DNA of 64,000 nucleotides from Lepisosteus oculatus (lineage: Eukaryota > Chordata > Actinopteri > Semionotiformes > Lepisosteidae): assembly GCF_040954835.1 (NCBI RefSeq), contig NC_090712.1:5465284-5529283 (forward strand), read 5' to 3'. Below the pieces are notes generated by a model. It searched no databases. It saw only the letters and a list, made by a program, of their open reading frames with translations, and was not told where the DNA came from. Of this stretch, positions 12,652-24,642 are shown piece by piece. The position numbers and the translations under genes are program-made. Positions within the stretch are counted from its first letter, which is position 1; each line of letters opens with the position of its first letter.

Positions 12652-15600
12652 CCCGTGTCCAGAACAGGGAATGGGAGATGAATTCAACCTCATGGATCAT
12701 TCTGACTTGTACATCCTAGACTTCAGTATGTGATCTTAATCTTTTTCTACATACTTTTCCTGTTTACATCTTTTGATCTTCAACAACCCACCCCCCAGCC
12801 CTCACAATTTTGCTTTCCCGGCAATAAGATGGGATTTCTGGTAATAACACGATACACTTTCAGCACGGAAGTTGGGAATTAGATTCAGATTTCAGGGATG
12901 GCAGGAGATCCATACCTTTTAACTTTCCCTGCCTTCATTTACATACAGTACTGTACCCTCGGCCCTTTTAAAATATTTCTGCATGTTAAGCTCCCCCTCC
13001 ATCACAAAGCATTTGTGAATGATCAAATTTGCTAAGGCACTCTGAACATCCATGCAGTGAATCCATGTATCAGCTAACAAATTCTTGACGCAGGCTGAAA
13101 GACAATCTAACACAAGGTGCAACGAGGTGGAAAAGGGACAAGCCATCTCTTTGATCTGTGTTGAGGTTAGCGTTTTTAGTTGAGGGTATTAATGAATTCC
13201 TCCGACTCACTTCACTTATTGGTAAACCGCCAGACTTCTGTTTCAGTCTTATTATGTGGTATCCACATGGGTGTGATCTAGAAGCAACATTCCCTAAGTC
13301 ATGTCTGTGAGTAGGTCATAGAATAGCTTGTCCTTGAATCTTTGGTAAAACACCTGTTTGTCTCATATTAAAGAAAAAAAAATCTTTGAAACAGAGTATA
13401 TGGAGAAACTGAGTGATATTTCCTAGATCTAAAGAATCCCGTTCTCTGTAAATTATCTGTAACCAAGGCAGGGTATTGAGTTGTCAGGAATGACAGCACC
13501 ACTAGATAGACAGCAATTTGCTACAGTACATAAACGAGAAACACTGGAGTCACCATTATGTACGATATAACCTAAGCTTTTGTTTTTGAGTGGTTTAAGT
13601 AATTCTGTGTGTTGTTTTGATACCAAAGGAATTCTTGTTGTTCATTGGCTTCACTTAGTAATCCATAAGACTGCAATAAAAATAGCCCTGACATCTTACT
13701 GTTCTCTTTTTTTTATTAATAAGGCCCCAATCTGAAGACATTATGCAAATTAGCTGTTATTCAGTACAGTCTGGACCAGTCTGGGCTCCCACATGACATC
13801 AGGTAAGAATTGTTCCCCTTTGGTTAAGGCATTTTTTTTCTCATTAAAAACAAGCCTATTGGTGGTTTTCCTTATTTATTTAGAAAAATGTTTGGTCTCT
13901 TTAGGCCTCATAAGCTCTCCAGGAGGTTATTTATTCAAAGTGAAAGGAGTCTCTGACTACGACCGTCAACAAAAGAACTGAATGTAGTTCTAACTTAACC
14001 TTCCCTCACTGAGAGCAGGGATAGAAACTGCATTGCTGCCTTAAAGAAGCTTTTAGGTGCTGTGGCAGAGGGTGAGGTCAGAGTCCAATTCACTCTGTGT
14101 TGCCCTTATTAAGGGTTCTCTAACCTGACTGAGGGGCACCTACTCCCTCTTACCCCAGAGCTGCTGTGCACACAGTGAGTGTGAGGGAGTTTGAAACCAG
14201 AGCCATAGATAACAATCTGAGGCCTGACCTTTCACCTCTCATCAGGTCACCACTAGACCTCGTCAGCAGCCAGCTTCTGGTTATCGGATTACAGCAACTT
14301 AATGTTAAAGCTTTCCAGAAATGTTATGGGGACGGGGAGGCAATGCGTCTAACCCACCACAGATAGTTATTCAACAAGCAAAGTGGTCACTACTCAACAG
14401 CTTCCCCCTGTGTGTTTTTCTTCTGCTGCGCCATCTTTGAGTTGTTTATCAAGGCAGGGAAAGAAAACAGACTGCACCTCATGACGCAGAATAGTTACAC
14501 ATCACGAGAAAGGACACCCACTTCGGCAGAAATGAAACCTAAGGGTGCTTTTTGTTGTTGGGGGAAAACGTAACCCCAGACTTGTTCATAGATATTTACT
14601 CTAAGTCTTTTTTCTGCACGTGCACACACCCAAAACATTTTGTATTGATGATCATGATATCGAGTCTTCTTTAATGATTAGAAGTGCAAAATCTCTCACA
14701 GAAAGCAGTAACAGAGAAGAAAGTCTTTTTTATTTCATCTTGTCTGGCCTCATTCTTATTCTATTCTTTGTTTTCTTCTACATCATTTTCTCCCTCCTGT
14801 AGTACTATGGTATTTGCCACGTGTGAGTTATTAAGGTTCTCTATGTGCAAAACTAAGCTAAGATGCTTAAGAACACGAGGTTACAAGTAAGAGGCTGCTG
14901 TTATGCTTGTCTGGAGCTCACATGGTTTTTCAGTAGCTGAGCCAGCAATCCAGCATGCCAGGATATCAACTTCAGCAACATGGCAGGGTAGCTGGCTCCA
15001 GACTCCCACCACTCATTGCGTAAAGAAGTGCCTCCTGTTCTCAGTTTTTAATGCACTTCCATGTAGTTTCCACTTGTGTTCTCTGTTTGTGTTTCACTCT
15101 GAGGAAGTCCACCGGATTGACTTTATCAATGCCTTTGAGGCATTTTTAAATACCATGTTGAATCATCCATCTATCCGTGTTCTGTTAGCTTCATCTAATC
15201 CAGAGTCGTGGGCAAGCTAAAGCTTATCCCCACAAGCGATGGGTGCAAGGTGGATACACCCTGGATGACACATCAGTCCATAGCAGGGCACTCCCACACC
15301 AGGGCCAGGTTTTCCAGAAGCCAATAAAGTAGGTTTTCCAGTATGTCTTAACACTGTGGGAGGAAGCCACATGAACATAGGGAGAACTTAAAAACTCCAC
15401 GCAAATAGCACTTCAGAGCCCAGGACCCCAGTAAAGCACTGTATCACCATACAGGTACCACCCTACTTGTACAGTATCTTTTTTTCTTCAAGGCTAAAAA
15501 GGTCTATTTATTTTAGCCTGTCAGTGTAAAGTTATTCAAATTCTCTGGACTAATTTCAGAGCTGTATTATCTTTTTTGCATCTTGGCACCAAGTTTTACA

Positions 15601-16146
15601 CAATGTTCTAAATGAGGTCATAGTAGTGCATTGTACAGTTCTAATGTAACATGACTTTTCTTTGTACTGTTAATTAAAAATGCCTCTGGAAAACCAAAGT
15701 GCATTAACTGTGATTCATTTCCACCAAAAACGTTTTCCCAGAAAGTTGAGCCAGGAGTTTGTCTACAGTGGGACAGACCTTTGGACCTTCATTCTTAAAA
15801 GATTACATGTTATTTAATAAATGCAGTATATGTAGGGTTTGACATTCTAGACTGCAGGTTGACAAGAAAACACGTCAGACATAATGGACATTCCAGTTAT
15901 ATGTAAATAGAATCTGTCTTTGTAGACTTTGGCGTGGTCAAAATGCTTTAGTGGGATCTAGAGCACTCCTTTGACTTTAGCACTGTTCAGCTGAACTGAG
16001 ATGACCTGACACATGGTGCTCCTGGTAGTCGCGGTAAACAGTTTAGGTGCTCATGTTTTGTTCTCCCTCTCTCCTGCAGGTGGGAGCTGACAGCTATGAC
16101 AACTAACAGCAACATCAGCCGACCGATTTTATCCTCTCATGGCTGA
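12652..16146 (+). CDS. klhdc3: Kelch domain-containing protein 3, C-terminal exons (5' partial)
   Basis: This is the 3' end of klhdc3, a kelch-propeller substrate receptor for cullin-2 E3 ligases that reads C-terminal glycine degrons (family knowledge). Three exons are seen: 12652-12725, 13724-13802 and 16080-16146, with stop TGA at 16144-16146. Acceptors are ctttccttt-AG, attaata-AG and ctctcctgc-AG; donors are GTATGT and GTAAGA. Codon phases (2, 1, 2) join without a break. The readable peptide runs from PCPEQGMGDEFNLMDHSDLY through TLCKLAVIQYSLDQSGLPHD to MTTNSNISRPILSSHG, and matches the vertebrate KLHDC3 tail as I remember it almost residue for residue. LxxLCxxxV in the middle exon fits the BC-box that binds elongin C. 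LPHDIRWEL, across the last junction, fits the Cul2-box pattern. The kelch-repeat exons must lie upstream of the window; I searched bases 1-12651 for the preceding exon and did not find it. Confidence 0.95.
15020..15163 (-). repeat. LINE fragment, CR1/Rex-like, part 1
   Basis: The plus strand reads the antisense of a fish non-LTR element, with landmarks CACTCTGAGGAAGTCCACCG and TTTATCAATGCCTTTGAGG. It continues at 15480-15670 after a SINE insertion. The region 45836-46000 carries a related copy. Confidence 0.55.
15163..15465 (-). repeat. V-SINE-like element inserted in LINE
   Basis: A minus-strand copy of a fish SINE that also occurs at 32268-32571 and 37385-37708. Shared words include GGATACACCCTGGA, AGGGCA, ACACCAGGGCCA, AGAAGCCAAT and GGGAGAACTTA. 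It splits the LINE fragment, so it is the younger insertion. Confidence 0.75.
15480..15670 (-). repeat. LINE fragment, CR1/Rex-like, part 2
   Basis: Continuation of the LINE fragment to the left of the SINE. Landmarks are TTCAAGGCTAAAAAGGTCTA, TTTTAGCCTGTCAGTG and CTAAATGAGGTCATAGTAGT. Confidence 0.55.
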
Positions 16147-16540
16147 GTCCACTCATCTAGACCTCGTGGTCTTGCTGGCCGCACAAAACCCAAGCAGGAC
16201 TTTTGATTATCTGTAAATTGTAGAGCCAGGGTGTGTTCACGGGGAAAAATTGCTAATTGCTCTTCAGTTACGGAAACTTACAAAAATGCAGTACAGATTT
16301 TCTACATGGATCCATCTGGATTTCACTTGGACTGTTCCAATGTTCTCAAACTGCAGAAAAAGTGCCCATTCTGTTTGTGTTTTAGCATCCCTTTGATCTA
16401 TAGACACTGTGCGTTATGCATCTACAGTATACATTGTGTCTCCTCTCGCCTACAAATCTCAATTTTAAAACCATTGTTTTGTTTATTAAGGGCTCTAAAA
16501 TTTGTATGGTTGAATAAAAAGAAGTATGAGGTGAAAATGA
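16147..16540 (+). other. klhdc3: klhdc3 3' UTR
   Basis: Sequence after the klhdc3 stop codon. The first AATAAA is at 16513-16518 and is followed by a GT-rich stretch, so cleavage probably falls near 16530-16540. A second AATAAA at 18600-18605 could serve a longer isoform. The end is inferred, not observed. Confidence 0.6.
16513..16518 (+). terminator. klhdc3: klhdc3 polyadenylation signal
   Basis: Canonical AATAAA about 370 bases after the klhdc3 stop, with a GT-rich stretch just downstream. Confidence 0.6.
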
Positions 16541-18692
16541 CTACTGAAACAAATAGGTTGAAGAGCATATATCGAATTCAGTATTTACTTTAAGGAAGGT
16601 TTTTAACATTCTATCGAGAGAAAAAGGCAACACTTCTCGTTTCCTCCCTTTTCTCACAAGCATCAGCATATTCTCAAAAACCGCAGGGTTCTGAGATTGA
16701 AGGATCAGCGCCCCCTCCCAATAACCAGTACATGCAGTTGATTAATTTCATTTTGTAGACACAGATAGTTACTTCTTTAGACTGGAAAACTGCACATACC
16801 TTCTTATTGGATTGTTTTGTACATGCTTGAGGCAAAATCTTTCCAGTGCTGGGTGGTCTTCCTTTTCTATTAACCATATAGCATATTTATGCCAGCATTG
16901 GGAAATGTGTCTTGGGTGCAAAATATCACCTCAACTTGCATGAAATCTGCACATTTACATCAGTGTTTTTTTTTCTGTTCTGCACTGAGCACTGCAGCCA
17001 CTGCTGAAGGAAATTACTGCTGTCCTTTCGCCTTCCTGTCCAATGCCCATGATGTTCTTGAGTCACATTTTTTCCCCACAGTAGCTCATCACATCCGCTG
17101 TATGACGCTGAAGAGGAACAGCAAAGAAGCACCCTGCACATGCAGGTATATGACCCACATCACAGCGATGCATGCTACCATGTGTTCACCGAGTGTACAG
17201 ATCTGCCTTGGGTGTACTGTACCTAGAGTATTTTTATATGCAAACAAAGTACCTTGTAACCTTGAAGTGTTATCTTCTTTTAATACCTTTTGTGAGGCTT
17301 AATAAGCTGTATGTCTAGCAATCCTCTTTTGTAAATTTTAATACCAAATGTTTTAATGTGAAATTCACCACAGAAGACTTTATTTTTAACAAAGGCACTT
17401 TGAGGGAGCTGGCACAGTACTGTATAGTACTGTATTGAGGTGCAGCCCTCATTGAACTGGTATTTCTTTGGGTTTGTTTTTCCAGATGTTTTTGTCAAAG
17501 AAGTGCTGGATTTCTCCACGCCGTTGAATTTAACCACCTACTATAGCAGTGTACCTACTGTAGCACCTTATTAATCAACAATAAGATATTGTGTTAAGAC
17601 TGCAGTGACTCTACTGTTGTCCAAAGTGTGTGTTTTTTTTTCCATGTTGCTTAGTACGTTAAATCATCTAAAACGCTAGTCACTCATTTTGGATTACACA
17701 AATTAAACACCTGAGAGAATGGTGGTTATAACACAATCTACTGTGTGTTTTCCTGAAGCGATGCATGCATCAGAAAACAAAGAAATGCTACAACTCTAAT
17801 GATGGTTTAATAGGTAAAGGTATATATAATAGCACTCAGACAACGACTGTTATGTTCAGCTGACTAGAATTCATTCATTTGAAGTTACAATTCAGCTGGA
17901 GTGTCATAAATAAAATGTTCAACCCCATGAGTTTAAAGTAAAAAGTAGTATTGGACTGATCATCTTGTGGGGCCAAATACAGAAAATGAGGAGAAAAACA
18001 GATATTCCCTGCACCGATGAAGAGAAAAATAATGTAGAAATATGATAGTTTCCATCAAATTGTGTTATTGACTGATTTTAACAGATGTTTTTATTAATGG
18101 TGTTTTGGCGATGTGAGGGGTAAAAACTATTTCTTTGCAGGTTCTGGCATGTATGGAATATCATAACACTTCTGCTAGCAGTCACATGAGTGTTCAATTT
18201 CTAATTTGTGGTCTGCTTCCCTGGAGACTGGCATCCTTTACAGGTCCTTTAATTTTTAATATACAATCATAATTATGTAAACCGTGTTAACATCCAGTTA
18301 CTAAAATGCCCATTCAAGGGCTGTTAGTAATTGGGTGTTAAGTAAATGCAAGTTCTTTTCTCACCAGAAAATTAACTTTATGTAGTTCGAATAATCCCTA
18401 GCAAACGTGTTCACTGTATTTTTTTTTAGATCACTAAACGAGGATATGTGTATTTCACCTGCATTGTACGTCCCAAAGTGTGGAGTGAAAGTATGTAGTT
18501 TATAATTTTTTTAAAGGTGTGCAAAACTTTACAAATGAAAAAAAGAAGATTGAACTTTTTGTCAAACAACTGTATCAAATATCGAATAAGAATGTTCCAA
18601 ATAAATGGTTGAAGGCAGCCTTATGACCACTGTGCACACGTGTGCTTTACTGTAGGGCTCACCAGTGGAATTTTATGAATCATTAATTTAAT

Positions 18693-18905
18693 TTATACAG
18701 TGCTTTTCAACCCAGGGGATTCCAAATCGGTTTCCATATTCAGTGGGAGCAACATCATCCACCGCTGAAGAGTATTCCTCACCTAGGTGACACAGAAACC
18801 ATTCTGTACCAATTCTGTAGCCCCACTGCACACCAGATCAGGTGGGTGAAGGAGTGAGAAATTGCACGTGGTGTTTCAGAACAGCTTTTCACATTAACAG
18901 TGAAA
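18693..18905 (-). repeat. L2-like tail repeat, degraded
   Basis: On the minus strand it reads CACCCACCTGATCTGGTGTG, then GTGTCACCTAGGTGAGG, ending near GGTTGAAAAGCACTGTATAA. It is the same family as the copies at 820-1000 and 44340-44505. Confidence 0.65.
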
Positions 18906-21900
18906 TAAAATAAGTACCTCCTGTCACAGAATTAAAAAAAAGTTGGTTTAGTTTTTACAGCTTTACAGTTACTGGAGTCAAACAGTACACATCCCAATAT
19001 TTAAAAGGTACCGAACATTAATTTATCACATCTCTAAAATCTCTTTGAGGAAATAATAGTTCAGCATTAGGCGGGGGCAATTTCTTTTAAGACTTCATGG
19101 GTTCAGTTCTTACATTGGATTTTACATGAAAAAATGAATAGACTAAAACTTTGAGATTACTAAAATGAATATCATTCATTTTGTTTGTCTGTTTTTTAGA
19201 TTTTATTTTAATAGGCTTTTTTGCTGGGGTGTGTCAGGGGGTCATTTTTCACAGGATAGACCATAATTTAAGATTATCTTTCAAGGTAAAAATGCAAACT
19301 GAATTTAAATGTTCTAAAGCTCATCTTCACAAGTATGTCATTATTCTGGAAATCTCAATGGAAAACAAAGTTTGTGCTTATTTTCATAATACAGTTAATC
19401 AACTTGTCATGACAGTGGGGTCTTTAGGTTGTGGTAATGTAATGAATGCAGAGTAAACATACACTACTGCCCTATATCTTGTTTTGTTCAGACGGTAATA
19501 TTCAGCAGAAATACTAAAAAATTGTTTTCCTAAATTGGTGGTATGGAATGTATTAACATAATGTGTGGAATTTTATGAGACTTTTGAGCTATTGGTTTGA
19601 GAGTCTAGATTAATACTGCACTGATGTAATAATTAAAGTTAAATCTTTAATAACAGAGTTTCTGAAGTTCAGTACTGTGCCGAGGGACAGGAACTTATTC
19701 CTTTGATAATAATAATAAGGAACTTAATTATTTACAACTCAAACCATTCACATCACAGATATCAACAGGTATCAAGTATATACGATTCTGTCTCAGATTT
19801 ACCTCAGTCTGCACATGCATGAATTTTACAGTTTTATTTCATCTACAGGAACAAATGCCTATAGGTGAATTTATCCTTGATCCATCATTGCTTTACAGAT
19901 TTTGCCTTTTGAAACTCTTTTTGCGATGTACAGTACACAGTGTTTCTCATCAATGTGTGGCTGTTGATTTGTATTCTTATTGGATGGTACTGTATATACA
20001 GTTATGAGGGTTATGTGAATTAAGCAGAAACAGAAAGCAGCTGTTTGAGTGCTGGAACCAGATCAACTATTTTATATTGATACAGCAACAGCTTATAAAT
20101 GGGAAACAGTAAAGAGGTTCTCAAAGAGTAGACAAACACAAAAGACCAAGGGAAAATGAATAGCTAGCTTCTCTAAGGCTTTGTGTTTGTTGTGTGCTTT
20201 TAGTTTTTCATAAATATATGATTTATCTGCTAATAGTAAGCCAGTTTTACCGTGCTTAATTATAAAAGTATACAAAATATAAACAGCTGAAATGCTTTTT
20301 TTGCTAATAAAATAAATGCGCAAGAAGCTGACTGACTTGATCCTAATCCAATTGTCTGATCCAAATCCTGATGGGCTTCATTCTGAGTTTTGTTGGAAAG
20401 GACCATTATGTTGTGAAGTTACCTTCAACTGAACCAACCTAACCATTAAGTTGTCTTTAGGATTTTGACCAGCGTCTGCAGTATAGCTGCCATTGTGAAG
20501 GCAAAGGTTAAGTAGTATGTCATCATGACTCCCTGGCCCCTGACTGCGTGCAGTATCGGGTTTCCAAGTGATGTCCACTTCGGCGTTTTACTTTAACCTA
20601 ATAATACCGGTGTTGAATAATTGCAAAGCAATGCTGATTGAAATAAGTGGCAAAAATATACTTAGCTACTGCCCTCTTGGGGAACACCATTAAAGCGTGA
20701 AAAAAATCTGAATACCAAATTGACCATAAAAACTTGAAAAAGCTGTAATATAAGCAATCACCTGCAGCAACTGTACAGGAGTGGAAGCTTGATCAAAGAG
20801 CCTACCAAAGACATTGAGTCGTTTCAACCCCTTACCTGTCAGTCATATTGATTACTGGCCTTGTTTTCCCTTTAATTTCCCAGTTTTCCTCTTCAGTAGA
20901 CGGGGCTGTATTATCAGAGATATTCGTCTCGGGGCAGGCTGGAGACAGCCACTCTGTCTGGCCAGGCAGATTTCACACTGGGCACAAGCAGTAGGCATAA
21001 ATGCGCCGTTAGAAAATGGCAGACCATTTCAGAGGAACAGTTTGTTCATGTCTATCACCACGCTAAGAGCCAGAGTTGTGCTATAAAGTGAATGTTATCT
21101 CCAGTGTTAAGTGCAAGCTGCAGACGGGAGGTCACATAGACTGGCCAAAGAGACACGTTGTCCCATTTCAAACACATATACAATACAGCACAGAGGAAGT
21201 CAGTCCGCTGTTGGCCAGTCAAACCCCAAAGAGAGTGGTCATTTCAAGTGTTAATACTGAAGAGATTTGCTGGAAAATGGCTTTTTCATTTCCCTTTTGG
21301 TTTAAAAAGCAATTCCTGGTCTTGAAAGCCAAAAGGCAGGCATGTTTTAGCTAATGCATTTCATATAATGATACATATTGGTTACTGCAAAGCAATTAGT
21401 GTTAAGAAATTGAATGTTGTTTTTTTAGGGGTGCAGAAAGTTAACCTCTGTTCATGCGTGACGTCCTGTGGACAGATGGGCAGTTCAATTGAAGATTTAA
21501 GGAAGTTGGAAATCATTTACTGCTATTTTTTAAAGCTTTTAACACTTTATAGACAAAAAAAAATGATTACTTCTCAGTCTGTCTGAATTCTTTCAAATGT
21601 ATCATGTTCATTTTTCCTCCATTCCTTCCTGGCATAAAATTTGCAGGAACATTTATACTCTTTGAATTGAAAAATTAACCATTGATAACCTAAGTTATTA
21701 TCACCTTGTATGCCTATAAACTTTCTGCTGCTTTGAAGTGTTGCCACGTTAACTGAGATATTGTGATCAATAATATGGCTACCAGTAAATATTATGACTT
21801 CTTCAAAAATATTCTAATTGCAAATTTGACGTCTTTTTACCATACAGTAGCAATAACAGAGTAATAACATTGACAACACTGATAAAATGATAATTTCACA

Positions 21901-22711
21901 AACTAATAACTCACACAACAGTACAGGATAAGCAAGCATGGTTTATCAAATTATTCATGATCATTAAATATTAAAATCCATACAGGTAATGACAGATAAT
22001 GCAAATGAATGTCTCTATGGGCTCACCATCTTCTGCAATGACCTAGGAAAGAACTAGTGAAGTCTAGACATCCTCTGAACCATCCAGTCATTATTTCTTG
22101 GTAATGTGCCTGCTGTCCGATATCTTTCAGCACAGAGCACAACACCTGCACCTTAAGGTTCACTGACACCAAACTACAGGGCAAACTTGATTCTGAGACA
22201 CCTCTTCTATAACAGACTCATAGATTATAACTGATTAGGGGAGATGGACTGCTATGGTGTAGAAAAAAAGGATTTAAAAAATATTTTTAAAGAAGTTAAT
22301 CAGTAGGAATAAAGCATTATTTTTTAGTCTAATACAACTAAGAATGCATTAGTTTTATTGTTGTTTTAGTATTAAGTGCATGTGCATGCTCTATTATGTG
22401 AATCTGCAGGGTTTTTGCTTAGATATCCAGAGGATAACAAGATATCAAACCCAGCTCAAATAACTCACTAGATACTCAATTTAGCTGTGTGTGTTAGCTC
22501 CCCGACAAAACTAAAGATCTGGTTGCAAAGTTTCTATTTAAATACGTGAATGCAAAGTTAAACACAAATGAGCTTTTGTTTCTTCCAAGAAAGTAATATG
22601 GACATTTAAACATGTACAGTAGTATATTTTCGGTCACATATTGCACATTACCAATAGTATAGTAGTAAAGATTCTGCCATTCATTTATAATGAGCATTTC
22701 TGTATTTTGTG

Positions 22712-22712
<1 letters not shown>

Positions 22713-22766
<54 letters not shown>
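22713..22766 (+). repeat. (ATT)n microsatellite
   Basis: About 18 near-perfect ATT units. Confidence 0.95.
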
Positions 22767-24074
22767 GTATGTTAACTGTTACTACTTATGACTACTGCTA
22801 ATCATCATAAAGTGTGAAGGGAGACTTTCGAATGCGAAGCACTTCCCAGACAGGCTGCGTAGAGCGCTATTTTGACGCAAGCATCATTCAGCGTACTACT
22901 AGGAATGTTTTTATCACTAGTCCGTGTGAAGTTAAATGTATTACTCAGCTGCCTTGTGCAAGTTGCTTTGATTTCTTATCTTACTTTTAGAAGTCTCTTC
23001 TGCTTTTTACGACGCACTGCAAGGGACTCGACTCACCTGCTGAGCTGAACTGGTTTTCTCTATACACGGGGTACAAACCTGCCCCTCCTCAATCAGATTA
23101 CACTACAGAGAGCACCGTGCGGTACCTCTGGAGAAGTCTGCATGTCTGATTGACCTTTATTCGGTGTGAGCGAACCGACTTGTGAAGAAAGCGGCAGGAA
23201 GGCGTGGCACGGCTCCAGGGTCTGGGGTTCGGTTCTGGACTGGGGAAGAGTGTCATTCTGTCAGGAGGTATCATATTCTCCAGGGGTTTTTCCTCCAGTG
23301 ATTCTGCTTAGAGGGGCGTCCTGTCCAGGCTGTTGTCCAGTTTTGTCTCCCAGGCTGTAGGTTATTTTGAAACTTGCCAGAAATCAGCGCCTTTCCAGTA
23401 ATGGCTGGAAGAGCGGCGTGTTAATGAAAGGTAAATACATATAATACATGAACCATCCTAACTGAACCAGTCACTTAAAATGAACGAAAGTTTCCATATG
23501 CTGGGTAGGCCAACCTTGCAAAATAATCTCGGTTGTGATAGCAGAAACAGAGAATAGACAACATTTTAAGGAGGCAATGAATGGAATCCATCCTCGGCAA
23601 TGAGTATTATTGTGTCCCGTGTGCCTGCTCACGACCCGTTCTGGATAGTCCGTGCGTGAACTTTGTTGATCTCCACGCTGCAAAAATAAACAGCCTTTTA
23701 TTTTCGCGAGGAGGCGATCACTTGTCTCAACTCCTGTTTGGACGCTTGTCTCTACATGGTCTACTATGACTGATCATTCTGTGGTCAATTCTTATTTGTC
23801 GCCTTGTACTGTGGTTCGTGCTTCAGTCTTATAATAAAAAAAAGATAACAAAGGGACACAGTAAAACAGAACCGATCAGAAAGGCGATACGACACATTAC
23901 TCAGATAAACCGTCAGCAATTAGAAAAAAGTGAATGGGTAAATCACAGCTATCGAGTCGTTTTGTGGTACCACCGTTCTCAAATGCCCAGACCCAACTTT
24001 TATTGGCAACTCTGGCCGTGTGGTTGCCCCCCTCTGGGGCAGTCTGAGTGGAGTTATTTTTAGAGTCCGCGTTA

Positions 24075-24208
24075 CTAAAAATATCCCCTCTCTTGTTATT
24101 GCGTCACAACAAGTAACACTAGCCGTTTTCTGACCCGTTTTTTTTTTCTTTCACACTGTCAGTGTTTAGAACAAAGATATCAGGTTAACCCTGTACGGGG
24201 ATATAAAA
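24075..24208 (+). promoter_or_regulatory. npas4l: TATA promoter upstream of npas4l
   Basis: A TATA box, ATATAAAA, lies at 24201-24208. It is followed about 25-30 bases later by a short exon ending in a strong donor (AAG|GTAAGG at 24263/24264). Upstream are a MEF2-like word CTAAAAATAT (24075-24084) and TTGCGTCAC (24099-24107), whose reverse GTGACGCAA is a CRE/C-EBP half-composite. NPAS4 genes are known activity-induced genes driven by such elements, but use here is inferred. Confidence 0.5.
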
Positions 24209-24230
24209 GGAAGCAGAGGACGGAGGCAAA

Positions 24231-24263
24231 GCACAGTTGCTTTGAGATAGATCTCTTAGAAAG
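24231..24263 (+). other. npas4l: Putative 5' non-coding exon 1 of npas4l
   Basis: Short exon placed by the TATA box about 30 bases upstream and the donor GTAAGG at 24264. The next plausible acceptor is ATGTTTTAG ending at 24621. There is no direct transcript evidence. Confidence 0.4.
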
Positions 24264-24642
24264 GTAAGGACTCTGCCAACAGCGCCTACTCGCGTAGTCT
24301 TGAATCATTTGTGATGCATGTGTCTGCCCTTTTGTGTTGATCTTTAAAACAAGAGAAAATGCTTTTGCCCAGCATATTTTAAACCATGCATTTTTCTGTT
24401 TGTTTGTTTTTTTTGCTAATATTACATTTCTGGCATTTTGTAATGCTCGTTTTGTCGAGATTTTTATCTTTAATCATCATTGAGCTGTTTGCTTTCAGCT
24501 TTTTTTGGAACTTCATTCGCTAAGCTTTTGTTTAAAAAACTTGTCCTAAATGTACAATGTGAGTGCACAACTCTTTGGTCAGGATAAACACCCGGATCTG
24601 ACTTTTGATTCCATGTTTTAGTGTCGCACAAGAGGGGAAATC

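Larger units (their letters stand above)
16541..24074. other. Intergenic region between klhdc3 and npas4l
   Basis: No exon or RNA gene is recognised here. It contains one tail repeat (18693-18905), an (ATT)n microsatellite (22713-22766) and otherwise AT-rich unique-looking sequence. Enhancers for npas4l would be expected in this interval, but none can be shown from sequence alone. Confidence 0.6.

Noticed and set aside
16698..16725. Extra CTCF-like site (CAGCGCCCCCTCCCA)
   Set aside because: The G-rich core is there, but the 5' half of the motif mismatches at four of five positions.
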